From: Diphasiastrum complanatum
Lineage: Eukaryota > Streptophyta > Lycopodiopsida > Lycopodiales > Lycopodiaceae
DNA length: 64,000 nucleotides
Direction of reading: 5' to 3'
Assembly (NCBI GenBank): GCA_029204225.1
Contig: CM055100.1
Coordinates: forward strand, 30,194,149 to 30,258,148
The position numbers and the translations under genes are program-made. Positions 1-9,304 of the stretch are shown piece by piece; the first letter of the stretch is position 1, and each line of letters starts with the position of its first letter. The notes below the pieces were generated by a model. It worked only from the letters and a program-made list of their open reading frames with translations, made no database searches and was not told the DNA's origin.

Positions 1-853
1 GTGTGGGCGATCATAAATAGAATGGAAATCCAACTTCAAAAGCACTCGTACAGTATTATCGCTCTACAAGAAAAGGTGAAGATGCTTGAAGATGAAAAAT
101 GTTAACCTCAAAGAACAGTTGACAGTCAAGACCTCTCAAATCGATCCTAGTCATGTCAAAGCCCTAGAAGACAAAATCCAAACTTCAACCAAAACTTGGG
201 CAGACTTGCTCAAGAACTTGGAAGGAAAGAATAGGATGGTGGTTTCACAAGCAATGCAAGAACAAAGCAAGAGGGAATATAAATTCCAAAATGTTTGCGT
301 CCGAGGTTTTTCTCTTGAAACCGACCCCCTTCTTGCAGCCAAGGAACTGTTAGCTTCACTCTCTTACGAGGAACATGAAGATGTTGTGGAAGCAACATGG
401 CGTACTAAGTTTGATACTTCGGTAATTTTCATTCGTTTCAAATACACTGATTATCAAGACGAAGTTCTTAAGCATCGTGGACGTCTTAAAGGTAGCAAAA
501 TTTTTTTCCATGAAGAGCTGACCGCCCTACAGTGGAAAGAACGTAAGCAACTCATCGAGGAAGCGAATTCAAAAGGGAAAAAAGGTTATATTCCGTGATG
601 GACGACATTTTTTTGTCACTCCATCCAGAACTGATCACTCAGTGCCACCTCCTTTCATTGACGCTTGTTAGAGATTGTTCAGAGTTAGGTTGAGAGTTAG
701 AGCAATGAAGAGATATTTTTTCTCTTCTTAGTTAGTTTTGGTTTTAGTTATGTTGTTTTGACAACATTGCTCCGTCTTGGTGCCATCAATTTTGATGTAC
801 TTGTTCATCTTATACGCCTTTTGGCATGGAAAAGATGTTAATAAACTTCTTCT

Positions 854-856
<3 letters not shown>
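1..856 (+). mobile_element. LINE (non-LTR retrotransposon) relic A, ORF1 plus 3' end, ORF2 missing
   Basis: The stretch holds most of an ORF1 (coding to about 660) followed directly by a 3' tail region that resembles the 3' end of the LINE at 33.6-38.4 kb. Shared 3' features are a TTTTTCTCT..TTTTCT block, GACAA(C/T)ATTGCTCC or GACAATGCTCC, TTTTGATGTACTT, and a TTAATA motif just before a (CT)n tract. No endonuclease or reverse transcriptase lies between ORF1 and the tail, so about 2.5-3 kb has been deleted or skipped. The 5' side runs off the window. The (CT)n tail at 857-923 appears to be the element's 3' terminus. Confidence 0.7.
86..598 (+). pseudogene. LINE ORF1p-like protein, 5'-frameshifted fragment
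   Basis: A 170-residue reading frame. Bases 22-95 in another frame continue a coiled coil (LQEKVKMLEDE), so the frame is broken near position 95. The first ~75 residues look coiled-coil. The rest matches the C-terminal half of the ORF1 at 34.3-35.3 kb, with blocks ATWR.KFDT..(I/L)FI.F.Y and (T/A)LQWKERKQ versus THTQWQARKQ. This is the layout of L1-type ORF1 proteins: N-terminal coiled coil, then an RNA-binding RRM/CTD. The native product would be an RNA-binding chaperone of the LINE RNP. Coding resembling the C-terminus (RDGRHFFVTPSRT) continues past the stop at 598 in another frame. Confidence 0.65.

Positions 857-923
<67 letters not shown>
857..923. repeat. (CT)n microsatellite, 3' tail of LINE relic A
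   Basis: About 33 uninterrupted CT dinucleotides. They begin directly after the LINE 3' end (..AATAAACTTCTTCTTCTC). The reading frames through it (poly Ser-Leu or Arg-Glu) are artefacts. Confidence 0.9.
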
Positions 924-925
<2 letters not shown>

Positions 926-1189
926 AACAACATTGCAGCCTCTCTCTGAAGTTGAATGTTTGTGCAATCAATCAAGTAGAGCAGAAGCAGGATCGACGAC
1001 GAACTCTTCGAGTTCGAGGTCTTTTAGTTCTACATCTTCTTCGACCTACTTCGAATTCAAAGTCTTTGAGTTCGAGGTCCACATCATTCAAACTAGCCCG
1101 TCCGACGCAGACCACGTCACAATTCACTTTAGTACTTTTTAGTAACTGCGCTGTTTCACGACCATTGCCCACGTGGTCATTGTAACTGT
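924..1189. other. Unassigned spacer between LINE tail and copia LTR
   Basis: No convincing coding potential. It contains a locally duplicated TTCGAGTTCGAGGTC/TTTGAGTTCGAGGTC motif (about 1005-1079). The 5' edge of the following copia LTR may fall within it but could not be fixed, because no second LTR copy is present. Confidence 0.4.
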
Positions 1190-1699
1190 TTCATGTGTAT
1201 ATACATAATGGCAATTCACAAGCATACGTGAGAATGATGTGATGTTGAAAAGAAGAGAAGAGTGAATCAGAGTTCCCTGTGCGAACTCGATTGTGTCTTA
1301 ACTATCTGATTCCTTAGAATCAGAGATATCCGAGAGAGTGAAAGCCATTCAAGAAATATAGATAGTTAATTAATCTGTAGCTAGCTAAGTAAGATCACTG
1401 CACACAGTGTGCCACTATTGTGAACCATTCTTGGACATAGGATTGTGATCTGATCATTATATTCACAACAACTTAATTCAGATTCTCTATTTTCTTATGT
1501 GTATTGCACTATAAATGGTTTGTGATAATTTTTTTTCTCAATTGACATTCACTCAATTCGGAATGTCTAATCTCGAAGGAAGCATGGTTGTCTCAGACGC
1601 CTAATTGTTTCGCTCCCTTCATGGTTGTCTCTGACAAGCTTTGTGTTCTATTCCGCACCTAATTTATCTGAGAGCCCTCCAACAGAGTGGTATCAGAGG
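1190..1699 (+). mobile_element. Copia-type 5' LTR (3' portion) and tRNA-iMet primer binding site
   Basis: TGGTATCAGAGGC at 1688-1700 is the usual initiator-methionine tRNA primer binding site of plant Ty1/copia elements. The preceding DNA ends ..CTCCAACA at 1684, a plausible LTR terminus. A TATA-like GTGTATATACATAA lies at about 1194-1207. The LTR start is unknown. Confidence 0.6.
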
Positions 1700-1758
1700 C
1701 CTCATTTCAAACTACTATTAGTATTCGAAACTGTTTTACTATACTTAGATCATTCATC

Positions 1759-2285
1759 ATGGAAGGAATATCTTCAGAAATCTGCTTGATCAACAAGCTC
1801 AATGGTGATGACTTCCACATGTGAAAGTTCAAGATGAAGATGATACTCACAGGAAAAGAACTATGGAGATACGTCAACGGTTCAATAGCCAAGCCGGTTG
1901 AACCTGACATGCTGACCGCCTGGGAAGCTAAGGATGGCAAAGCTCTTGTCATTGTATCTCTGAATCTTAAAGGTTCACAAATAGCTCATGTAGCTAATTG
2001 TTCCAACTCCAAAGAGACATGGGACATTCTTATTGATCTATAAAAAACAACAGATGTATTGACTCGTCTCTTCTTGAGAAAGAAGTCAAGATGAGTGAAG
2101 GGACCTCAGTCACTGATCATCTAAATGAATTCAAACAACTACCCAATCAGTTAGCTACAGTAGGTTCACCAGTATCAGACAAAGATGCTAACATGTCTCT
2201 TCTATCCAGTCTTCCTCCCTCTTACAATAATCTAGTATTGATACTTAGCAATGCTCCTGACCTGAAAGCCTACAGTCATGGTTGA
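1759..2285 (+). pseudogene. Ty1/copia gag fragment (UBN2/DUF4219 type), frameshifted
   Basis: ATG at 1759 opens MEGISSEICLINKLNGDDFH, then an in-frame TGA, then KFKMKMILTGKELWRYVNG. This is the typical start of a plant copia gag (LNGxNYxxWKxxMxxxL). It reads on through WEAKDGKALVIVSLNLKGSQ and ends at a stop near 2041. Coding resumes in another frame at about 2091 (VTDHLNEFKQLPNQL, LLSSLPPSYNNLV), which matches the UBN2 gag core. Zinc knuckle, protease and pol are absent. The element is 3'-truncated at about 2285, inactive and old. Confidence 0.75.
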
Positions 2286-2289
2286 AGAA

Positions 2290-3280
2290 CCACCATCATT
2301 GGGTGTATAAAGAATAGGCTTCAAGTCCCATGTTGCAAGTCTCAATATTCTAGTATCTTATACACCATTGTTTACAATAAGTAGATGTTTTTAGGCTAGA
2401 AGACTCTATTAATGTCTATAGTCATGAGATTAAGTTAGAACTATCATGTTGTTTCTTAGAGTGTACCACATCAAACAAATTATTTGCTCATTATCCACCT
2501 AGGTAAAAACTAGATAGTCCACCATAATATAAATGGAAGTAAGAGATTGTAATAGGTATATTACAATTACAATTGTTCCAAATGACAAATCACATTGTCA
2601 TGCTTCACGAATACTAGCATTTGAGATGTACAAACATGCATTGCACATGGGGTAATAGGCTATGCCTAAACAGAGAGCAGACGTCTCCAATAAGTCAATA
2701 ATGCAATGGGGTTGAGCTAGTGGCATAAATTTTCCTCTTTCCCAATCCAACCCGCCGACCTCTTAAGTTCAATTACTTTCACTACAATCACACTCAATGA
2801 TATTTGCTCATTCTGAATGCTTACTATAACCTAATATGTCAAGGCCTTTGTGGCATACCACAAGGTACTTCTTTGTTTATCAATCTAGAAGCTCCCTGAA
2901 ATTCCAAAGGGGCCAATTTCTATTGAAGTTCAAAAGTGCACTTGCAATTTATTTATTGAAAATTGATGCTTAGCTCCATTTTGTAATGTGTGAACATAAA
3001 AATAATTTTGCAGTTTTTCTTTAAAATATTTGGCAAGTCAAGGGACAACTACATGAGTGGTGTCAGAGGAGTATTTTAGCTACACTAATGTAGGTCGAAT
3101 GTCGCCCATTGCTCCATCAACATCTTGGAGCTTTGCGCTTCTTGTTTAGGTTCATCACACTTATTGTCATCATTCACAAATGAAGCATCATAAAAAAAAA
3201 CACAATTGTTTTTGACAATGAATATAATACTATGTATGATTAGTATGGGTACTTGTTCTCAAAAGTCTGAAGAAACAAAG
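2290..3280. other. Non-coding stretch, possible weak tRNA-SINE-like segment
   Basis: No gene seen. Around 2698-2780 the sequence GGGGTTGAGCTAGTGGCATA resembles a tRNA/SINE A-box, and AGTTCAATTAC about 50 bp downstream resembles a decayed B-box. The remainder is AT-rich DNA without recognisable structure. Confidence 0.3.
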
Positions 3281-4065
3281 TGTTTCTATTACCAAAGCTC
3301 TACTAGCTCTCGACTCCCAACTTGACGAAGACCTCGAAGACGAACTATTCGTGACACCTGAAGGAGAAGGTCAAACGACGCGAAACGAAAATGTTCGCGA
3401 CACGTCACGCACCAAAGGACCGAGAAGATCAAAGAAGTATCGTGAAGTACAGTCTCCTGATATGATATGGTGTCATCAACAGAAGAGCATTAGGACGTGC
3501 CTAATTCGATGCTCTGTGATTAGTTATAGATGGTTTAATGTATTTGATCAAGAATGTTACTCTGAGTATATACAATTGCTAGATGCATCAAACAGACATA
3601 GATAAGAAAAATACAAAACAGAAAAGTCCACCAGTGAGCGAGACAATTTTGTATGCAGGATTCACAGTGATCCAAGAAGTCCGCTAGTAGTGAGACACTG
3701 CTCGTGGGAGAACACCACTTTTGTCACACCAATGCACTGTGTGGGTCTGTCACATAGTGCTTGGAAAAGAGGATCAATAGATGATGTTGTAGCTATTATG
3801 CACATATCATTCTAAATTTTGTTTGATCTCGAATGAATTATTGTCTGCTATTGTTTGCGTATCTCATTTGCTTGTTTTATCTATTCCGCACATTAATTCA
3901 ATCTTGTTGAATGCTGAATTAATTCAAACATAGGTCAGTAGTGTTTGTCTACAGTCTGGAGGATTGTATGATGGTATAGCAGGCAGTGACCAGCAATCAT
4001 ATCCGAACTCTATCTGAATTGATTTTGTTCGCGATTGTTTTTGCTTCGCGTGTCAAGTTCTTTCA
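3281..4065 (+). repeat. 5' LTR of copia element B
   Basis: Starts TGTTTCTATTACCAAAGCTC and ends ..GTTCTTTCA one base before the PBS at 4067. About 785 bp. The 12 bases before it (GAAGAAACAAAG) resemble the PPT-side sequence before the 3' LTR, so this LTR may itself be a recombinant junction. Confidence 0.65.
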
Positions 4066-4174
4066 GTGGTATCAAAGCTTGTCATAGTCTGACATAGCCA
4101 TAAAGCTATCAGATCTAGGAGGCAAAGCATTCAAGGCAGAGAACCATTAACAAGTGAGAACACAGTTCATAGCA

Positions 4175-4818
4175 ATGGCTTCAATAAGCAGTATAAAATC
4201 AAAGATTTGTACAATCCTCAACTCATCAAGATCCAACTTCCTAGCATGGAAGGTTAAGACCTCTCTTATACTAAAGGGAGAAGGATTATTTCCCTGGGTA
4301 GACGGCACCGAGGAGATGCCTACAACTACAGACAGGGAGCTATGCGAATGGAGAGAGAACAACAAGGCAGCAGCCGTGTTGTCATCATCCATTGAAGACA
4401 GCCTGACTCTTGACCTGGCTACACTCTCTAAATCAAGATAGATGTGGGATACTTTACTAACAAGATTTCAGTCAAAATCACGAAATCAGATCATGCTTCT
4501 TGAAGATCAGCTGACAAACCTACAATGAAATGGCAAAGACCTCACCTCCTTTATCAGAAAGATGAAGGATCTATTCCTTTCATTACACAATTCCGAAGCA
4601 GAGAATGCAGTATCAGCAGAGAAGCAGCTCACCTATCTGTTAAGAGCTTTACCAAGATCCTTCCAGACAACCCGAACGCTACTACCAAAGGATCCAGCTA
4701 TGTCATTCAAAAAGGCAGTGATCGAGATTCAAGAAGAAGTCGAAGCTTGTGAGCACCTTGATCACAAGGATGCTTCTGACCAAGCTCTCTACAACAACAA
4801 AGAGAAGACGAAGAAGTA
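4175..4818 (+). pseudogene. Copia B gag (UBN2), with in-frame stops
   Basis: ATG 4175 opens MASISSIKSKICTILNSSRS, with the copia-gag signature FLAWKVK..L...G.W.WVDG. Stops interrupt at 4439 (before MWDTLL) and near 4528, with continuation as DLTSFIRKMKDLFLSLHNSE and LLRALPRSFQTT. The latter is the conserved 'LL.sLP.sf.t' of UBN2 gag. The stop at 4817 is followed by a Lys/Arg-rich linker to the zinc knuckles. It would have formed the structural capsid protein and is now inactive. Confidence 0.75.
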
Positions 4819-4942
4819 GTTCAAGCCTAAGAGGGAGTCAGACCAAAAGCAGGATCGAGACTAGCAAGCAGAAGGAGCCAACAGAGGCAAATGGAAGAAC
4901 AAAGGAAAGTCGAAACAACAGAATGGAGACAAGAAGACATGC

Positions 4943-5552
4943 GTGAGATGCAAACGTGAAGGACATACTCTCGATTCGTGTTGGCTAAGTCCGAAGATTG
5001 AGTGTATCCACTGTCACAAGAAGGGTCATGTAGCCATGGACTGTTACCAGAACCCAAGAAACAAACAAGCTCAAGGCAAACGGGAGAACAATAATAGTTC
5101 GTCCTACGTCGAAGAGCCAGAAAGCTTGAAGATGGGCGAAGAAAGATCGAATTACGGAAATTCGACTACCTACATCTGTGCAGACATGTGTGCAGTATCA
5201 ACACTTGACACACAGGAGGTAATCCTTGATTCACGAGCAACCTCACACTTTGTTACATCAAGATAGATCATGTCTGACTTTCGAAGTGTAGATCCATCAA
5301 GATTTATCATTATTGGAGACGGATCAAAGCATCAAGTGAATGGTATTGGTTCATTATGGCTCAACACAAACGGTAGAGACAGACGACTCAAAGACGTTCT
5401 GTTTGTACCTACACTGCAGTGGCGAGAATAGCTGATGTAGGGATGCGTAACGTTCTCAGACAAAGCATGCAATGTTGTTGATGCAAGCACCAATACACTG
5501 ATTACTCGAGGTAGAACAAAATGCCAAGTTGTATTCTTCAAACTAGACATTA
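4943..5552 (+). pseudogene. Copia B zinc knuckles, aspartic protease and pre-integrase fragment
   Basis: Two tandem CCHC knuckles are visible: CxxCKREGHTLDSC and CIHCHKKGHVAMDC. They are followed by the protease start EVILDSRATSHFVTS, in which the catalytic D-S-G triad has become D-S-R. A stop follows at about 5264. GAG-pre-integrase-like coding (ITRGRTKCQVVFFKLDI) runs to about 5552, where homology stops abruptly at the palindrome. Loss of the protease glycine and multiple stops make it non-functional. Confidence 0.75.
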
Positions 5553-5582
5553 TGTAATGTCTAGTTTGAAGAATACAACTTG
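5525..5582. repeat. Perfect 28-nt inverted repeat with 2-nt spacer
   Basis: Arms at 5525-5552 and 5555-5582 are exact reverse complements (CAAGTTGTATTC... and ...GAATACAACTTG) around TG. The left arm is coding sequence of copia B. The right arm opens the foreign insert. Confidence 0.95.
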
Positions 5583-6165
5583 CATATAGTTTGTAGACAT
5601 AGAATTAGCAAATTCATGCTTGTAGAAACTCGTGGCAATTCACATGCATTAATTGTAAGTGATCCATAGTGACATGCAAGGCATGCACAAAGTATAATGG
5701 ACACATGCATGATGATTTGTACTTTGTTAGTTAGAACTAGTACACTTGTAAAAAGTTGGTAGAATTTCATGCATGGCAAGTGACAAATGTCACATAGACT
5801 CTAGGTGTCACTTTAGTTGTCATTTTGGAATGGATAGACGTGGTTCTACCTCGAGCTACCTCAAACTCTATAAATATGTGTAGCTCTCCTCACAATCAAT
5901 GATGAAGAACCAAAGTTTTGTAGCTACCTCATGCCATTTTGGATCTAAACTATTTTGCTTGTTATCTCTCTAGATTTCTCTCTCTAACTCGTGTTGAAGC
6001 TAATGCTAATACACTAAAATCTTGTACTTTTGTTCATTCTTTGATTCATTGCTATCATAATTTGATGCTTAGCATGCTAGACTGTGGTTAAGCCATTTCT
6101 TCTGAACTAGATCTTGCTAAACAATCTAGAATCAGGTTACTATGCTAATCACAAAGCTTAATCAA
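5553..6165. mobile_element. Insert replacing copia B integrase, LTR-like non-coding DNA
   Basis: The ~600 bp between the protease/pre-integrase and the RT of copia B has no pol homology. It begins TGTAATGTC, carries a TATA-like CTCTATAAATATG (about 5867-5879), and continues with CT-rich transcribed-looking DNA. A solo LTR is possible (starts with TG, internal TATA box). I found no clear CA end with a matching target duplication, so the identity is open. Confidence 0.4.
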
Positions 6166-8100
6166 GATCAATCATACTTGGGTCTGGAGAGACAATACTA
6201 TGACCTGCCACCAATGACAGAGGGAGCAGAGGACGAACACGAAATCGAAGATTTTTGAGTGGTCTCTCATTCGAGTGACGAATCTGAAAAAGAAAGATTC
6301 GAGAGGCAGCCTGCTACCGCAGTTCCTGTAAACCAAGAGCAGACAAGGGCAAAGGCATTGCTGTCCCAGGAGGATCTCCCGGAAGGTCAACAAGACCACG
6401 TAGGGCACCAACAAGATATGTGCCAGGTAGCTTAGCTTCCATATCAGAAGAGTTCTGCGGATTCAATGACAAACCACAGACTTTTGAGGAAGCGATTGAA
6501 AGTCCAAGAAAGGACAGATGGATCCAAGCCATGAACGAAGAGATGGAGTCCATGAGGAAGAACCAGGTATGGACGCTAGAGCCATTACCACATAAGCGCA
6601 AGACGGTCAAATGCAAATGGGTCTTCAAGCTCAAATACAGACTAGATGGGAATGTGATTAAATACAAGGCAAGACTGGTAGCGAAAGGTTTCTCTCAGAG
6701 ATATGGCATTGACTACTCTGAAACCTTCTCTCCTGTTATCAAACATTCATCCCTACGTATGTTATTTGCATATGCAGCAGCTTATGACCTCAGGATCCAC
6801 ATTGTGGACGAGAAGACAGCCTTCTTGTATGGCGAATTAGACAAAGAGGTCTATGTGGATCAACCCCCAGGATATGTCTCAAATTCACTTTCTGACTATG
6901 CATGCAGAATGCACAGAAGTATCTACGGTCTGAAACAGTCAGCCCGACAATGGTACAAGAAGAAAGATCAAGCCCTGAAATCATTAGGATTCAAGCCTCT
7001 GTTAGTTGATTCTAATGTGTATGTCAGAGTTATAGATGGGCAGATCATCATTGTGGCTGTATATGTAGACGATACTCTGATACTTTGCAAAAGTGAACAG
7101 CTGATCGCTGAGGTGAAGACAGACATCTCGAAACATTTCGAGATCGTGGATCTGGGAGAAGCCATGTATTACCTAGGCTTACAAATTGAAAGAGACTACA
7201 AGGGAGGTAAGTTATACTTTCACCAGTCCAGATACACCTAGAAGATCCTAGAGGACTTTGGGACGCTGAACTGTAAAGGAGCGAATATTTCAATGCTCGC
7301 AGGGACGGTGCTGACAACCGATGACTATTCGAAGACTGAGAAAGAGAGAGAACATATGCAATTCACACCTTATAGGATGTTGATAGGATCACTGATGTAC
7401 CTTGCCGACAACACATGTCCTGATATTGCTTATGCACTATTCAGGATGAGCCAATTCTGCACGAATCCAGGCTCGACACATTGGAAGATTGCAAAATGCA
7501 TTTTGCAATATCTTCAATTAACGAGGGACTATGGCTTGTGCTATTGTCGTGATGCAGATTTCAGGATACTTTCCTACAGCGATGCTAGCTGGGCATCCCT
7601 CAAGGACGACTGTAAGAGCGTCTCAAGAGGATGCACCATCGCATCAGGAGCAGTAGTTCTCTGGGTCAGCAAGAAGCAGACCATCGTGGTCCAGTCATCT
7701 TGCGAAGCAGAATATGTTGTAGCAGCAAAGATGGCCAACGAGATAATCTGGCTAAGACAGTTCCTGGACGAATTGGGCGAAACAAGGAACGAGCCTCTGG
7801 TCTTGCAGATGGACAACACCTCTACAATACACCTGACGAAAGATCATGTGTTCCATTCCAGAACGAAGCACATTGCGATCAAGTACCACTTGATCAGGGA
7901 TCTAATTGAAAAGAAGATGCTGCAGACCACCTTCATCGGAACGAAAGACGTGGTTGCTGACATCTTCACCAAAGCCCTGGACAAAGGACTCTTTGAGAGA
8001 CAGAGGAACAGTCTCGGGATCGTAAAGCTATCATGCTTTGAGAGGGAGCTGAAGAAACAAAATGTTTCTAACTACAAAGCCTTGCTAGCTTTCAGCCCTC
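6166..8100 (+). pseudogene. Copia B reverse transcriptase and RNase H
   Basis: From 6420 one frame runs to 8100 and on into the LTR, broken only by a TAG at 7239-7241. RVT_2 landmarks are all present: W..AM.EE...M..N.VW, KWVFK.KY..DG...YKARLVAKGF, YSETFSPV, HIVDEKTAFLYGEL, YGLKQSARQWY, and the catalytic YVDD (AVYVDDTLIL). RNase H is recognised from YSDASWASLKDDCKS, SCEAEYVVAA, TKHIAIKYHLIRDL and VADIFTKAL. Aspartate replaces the usual 'DV' in HIVDEKTAF. Upstream (6190-6420) is the acidic linker between integrase and RT, with stops. It is the best preserved part of the element but has lost gag-pol continuity. Confidence 0.85.
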
Positions 8101-8520
8101 CGCCTGACACGAAACACGAAGACAAACGGTTTGCGAGCACGAAAGTCAAAGGAAATGAATACGAACGGTTCGCGAACACGAAAGTCAAAGGAGACGATCA
8201 TGAACGGTTCGCCAACACGAAAGATTCACGAACAAGAATCTTTTGCGGTCTGGCACGAGAATCTTTTGCGGTCCAGTACGAGAAAAGACAGACGACCAAA
8301 AACGAAACCAACGATGGAAACGGAACCAACGATGGAAACGAAACCAACGTCGTGAAACCTTCTCCTGCCCTTTGCGCTCAAATAGTACCAGCGAGATCAT
8401 GCAAGTACCCAAAAGTACAGATGTCTGATCTGATGGCATGACGTCAGCAGATACACTTTAGGTTGTGGCTAATCTGCCACTCTTGTAATTTCCTGATCGC
8501 AAAATGCCAAGGCCCATTAA
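8063..8520 (+). repeat. 3' LTR of copia element B, truncated and expanded
   Basis: Starts TGTTTCTAACTACAAAGCCT after the purine-rich GGGAGCTGAAGAAACAAAA. It carries a tandem expansion of a ~36 bp unit (ACGGTT(C/T)GCGA.CACGAAAGTCAAAGGA..) at about 8127-8223, and a second short one (ACCAACGATGGAAACG) at 8309-8350. Similarity to the 5' LTR fades near 8520. Confidence 0.6.
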
Positions 8521-9033
8521 AAATCACCTATCATAATTGTGAATGAAAGAACATCTTTATTAATGTTAAACCTAGGTCCTCCCTATATGCCTCATCATGA
8601 AATATAAAAGGGTTTTCATTTATCTGCCCCACCTCATTTGCTTCTTCATCATATGTCTTGTCAATATACATAGGAAGAAAAAAAAAACAATCAAGCACTG
8701 ATGCGATGCATCTCTTGACACAATTACATGATCCAAGAACTTATGTTTCATTTGTTATGCTCCATAATTCAAAAGATGTGCAAATGTTAGTTCTCAATAT
8801 ATTTAGACTCTTCTTGAAAAAAACTAGATGATCAAACATACACTTTGTAAGTTACAAATGTATTAGAAGTTAAAAATTTACCAAAAATGTTAGCAATATC
8901 ATTACCCAAACGCCTCTCCTTGTATGAATAGATACAACCACCAATTTCACAATTGCTTTATTGTGTCTTGCATTATATTCAAGTCTACATTTATCTTTTT
9001 TTTCTTATTCCCATGCCTTGCCAACAACAACTT

Positions 9034-9035
<2 letters not shown>
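8521..9035. other. Non-coding DNA upstream of CTF8
   Basis: AT-rich, no coding or repeat structure recognised. It should contain distal promoter sequence of CTF8. Confidence 0.4.

Positions 9036-9036
<1 letters not shown>

Positions 9037-9094
<58 letters not shown>
9037..9094. repeat. (CT)n microsatellite in CTF8 promoter/5' UTR
   Basis: About 28 CT units ending ~210 bp before the CTF8 start codon. No LINE 3' end precedes it, unlike the tracts at 857 and 38322. Pyrimidine-rich stretches close to plant transcription starts are common, so it may be part of the promoter or 5' leader. Confidence 0.9.
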
Positions 9095-9096
<2 letters not shown>

Positions 9097-9304
9097 CATA
9101 CATGAATTGTGACATCATGTGCCTGCCTTCTCTCGAGTCTCGACCAACACCCTTAGAGTAGTAATGTGGGAATACCCTCCGTTCCGTTCAGTTAATCAAC
9201 CTCAAAACTCTGTTTTAGGGCTGCACTCAGATAAACAATACCCACATTTCAAAATTGTCGAGCATCCACTTTGGAAGCAAGCAAAGAGATTCTCTTTAGA
9301 AAAA

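Larger units (their letters stand above)
3281..8520 (+). mobile_element. Decayed Ty1/copia retrotransposon B with both LTRs
   Basis: Order: 5' LTR, PBS TGGTATCAAAGC (4067), gag, two zinc knuckles, protease, gag-pre-integrase, a non-homologous insert, then reverse transcriptase, RNase H and a 3' LTR. Both LTRs start TGTTTCTA(T/A)(T/C)A and share patchy similarity over several hundred bp. They are clearly divergent, indicating an old insertion. The integrase core is missing, replaced by the 5553-~6165 insert. Internal stops are scattered through gag. The 3' boundary is approximate. Confidence 0.8.

Noticed and set aside
5553-6165. Definite solo LTR
   Set aside because: TG start and TATA box fit, but no CA end with target duplication was found, so only a tentative call is given.
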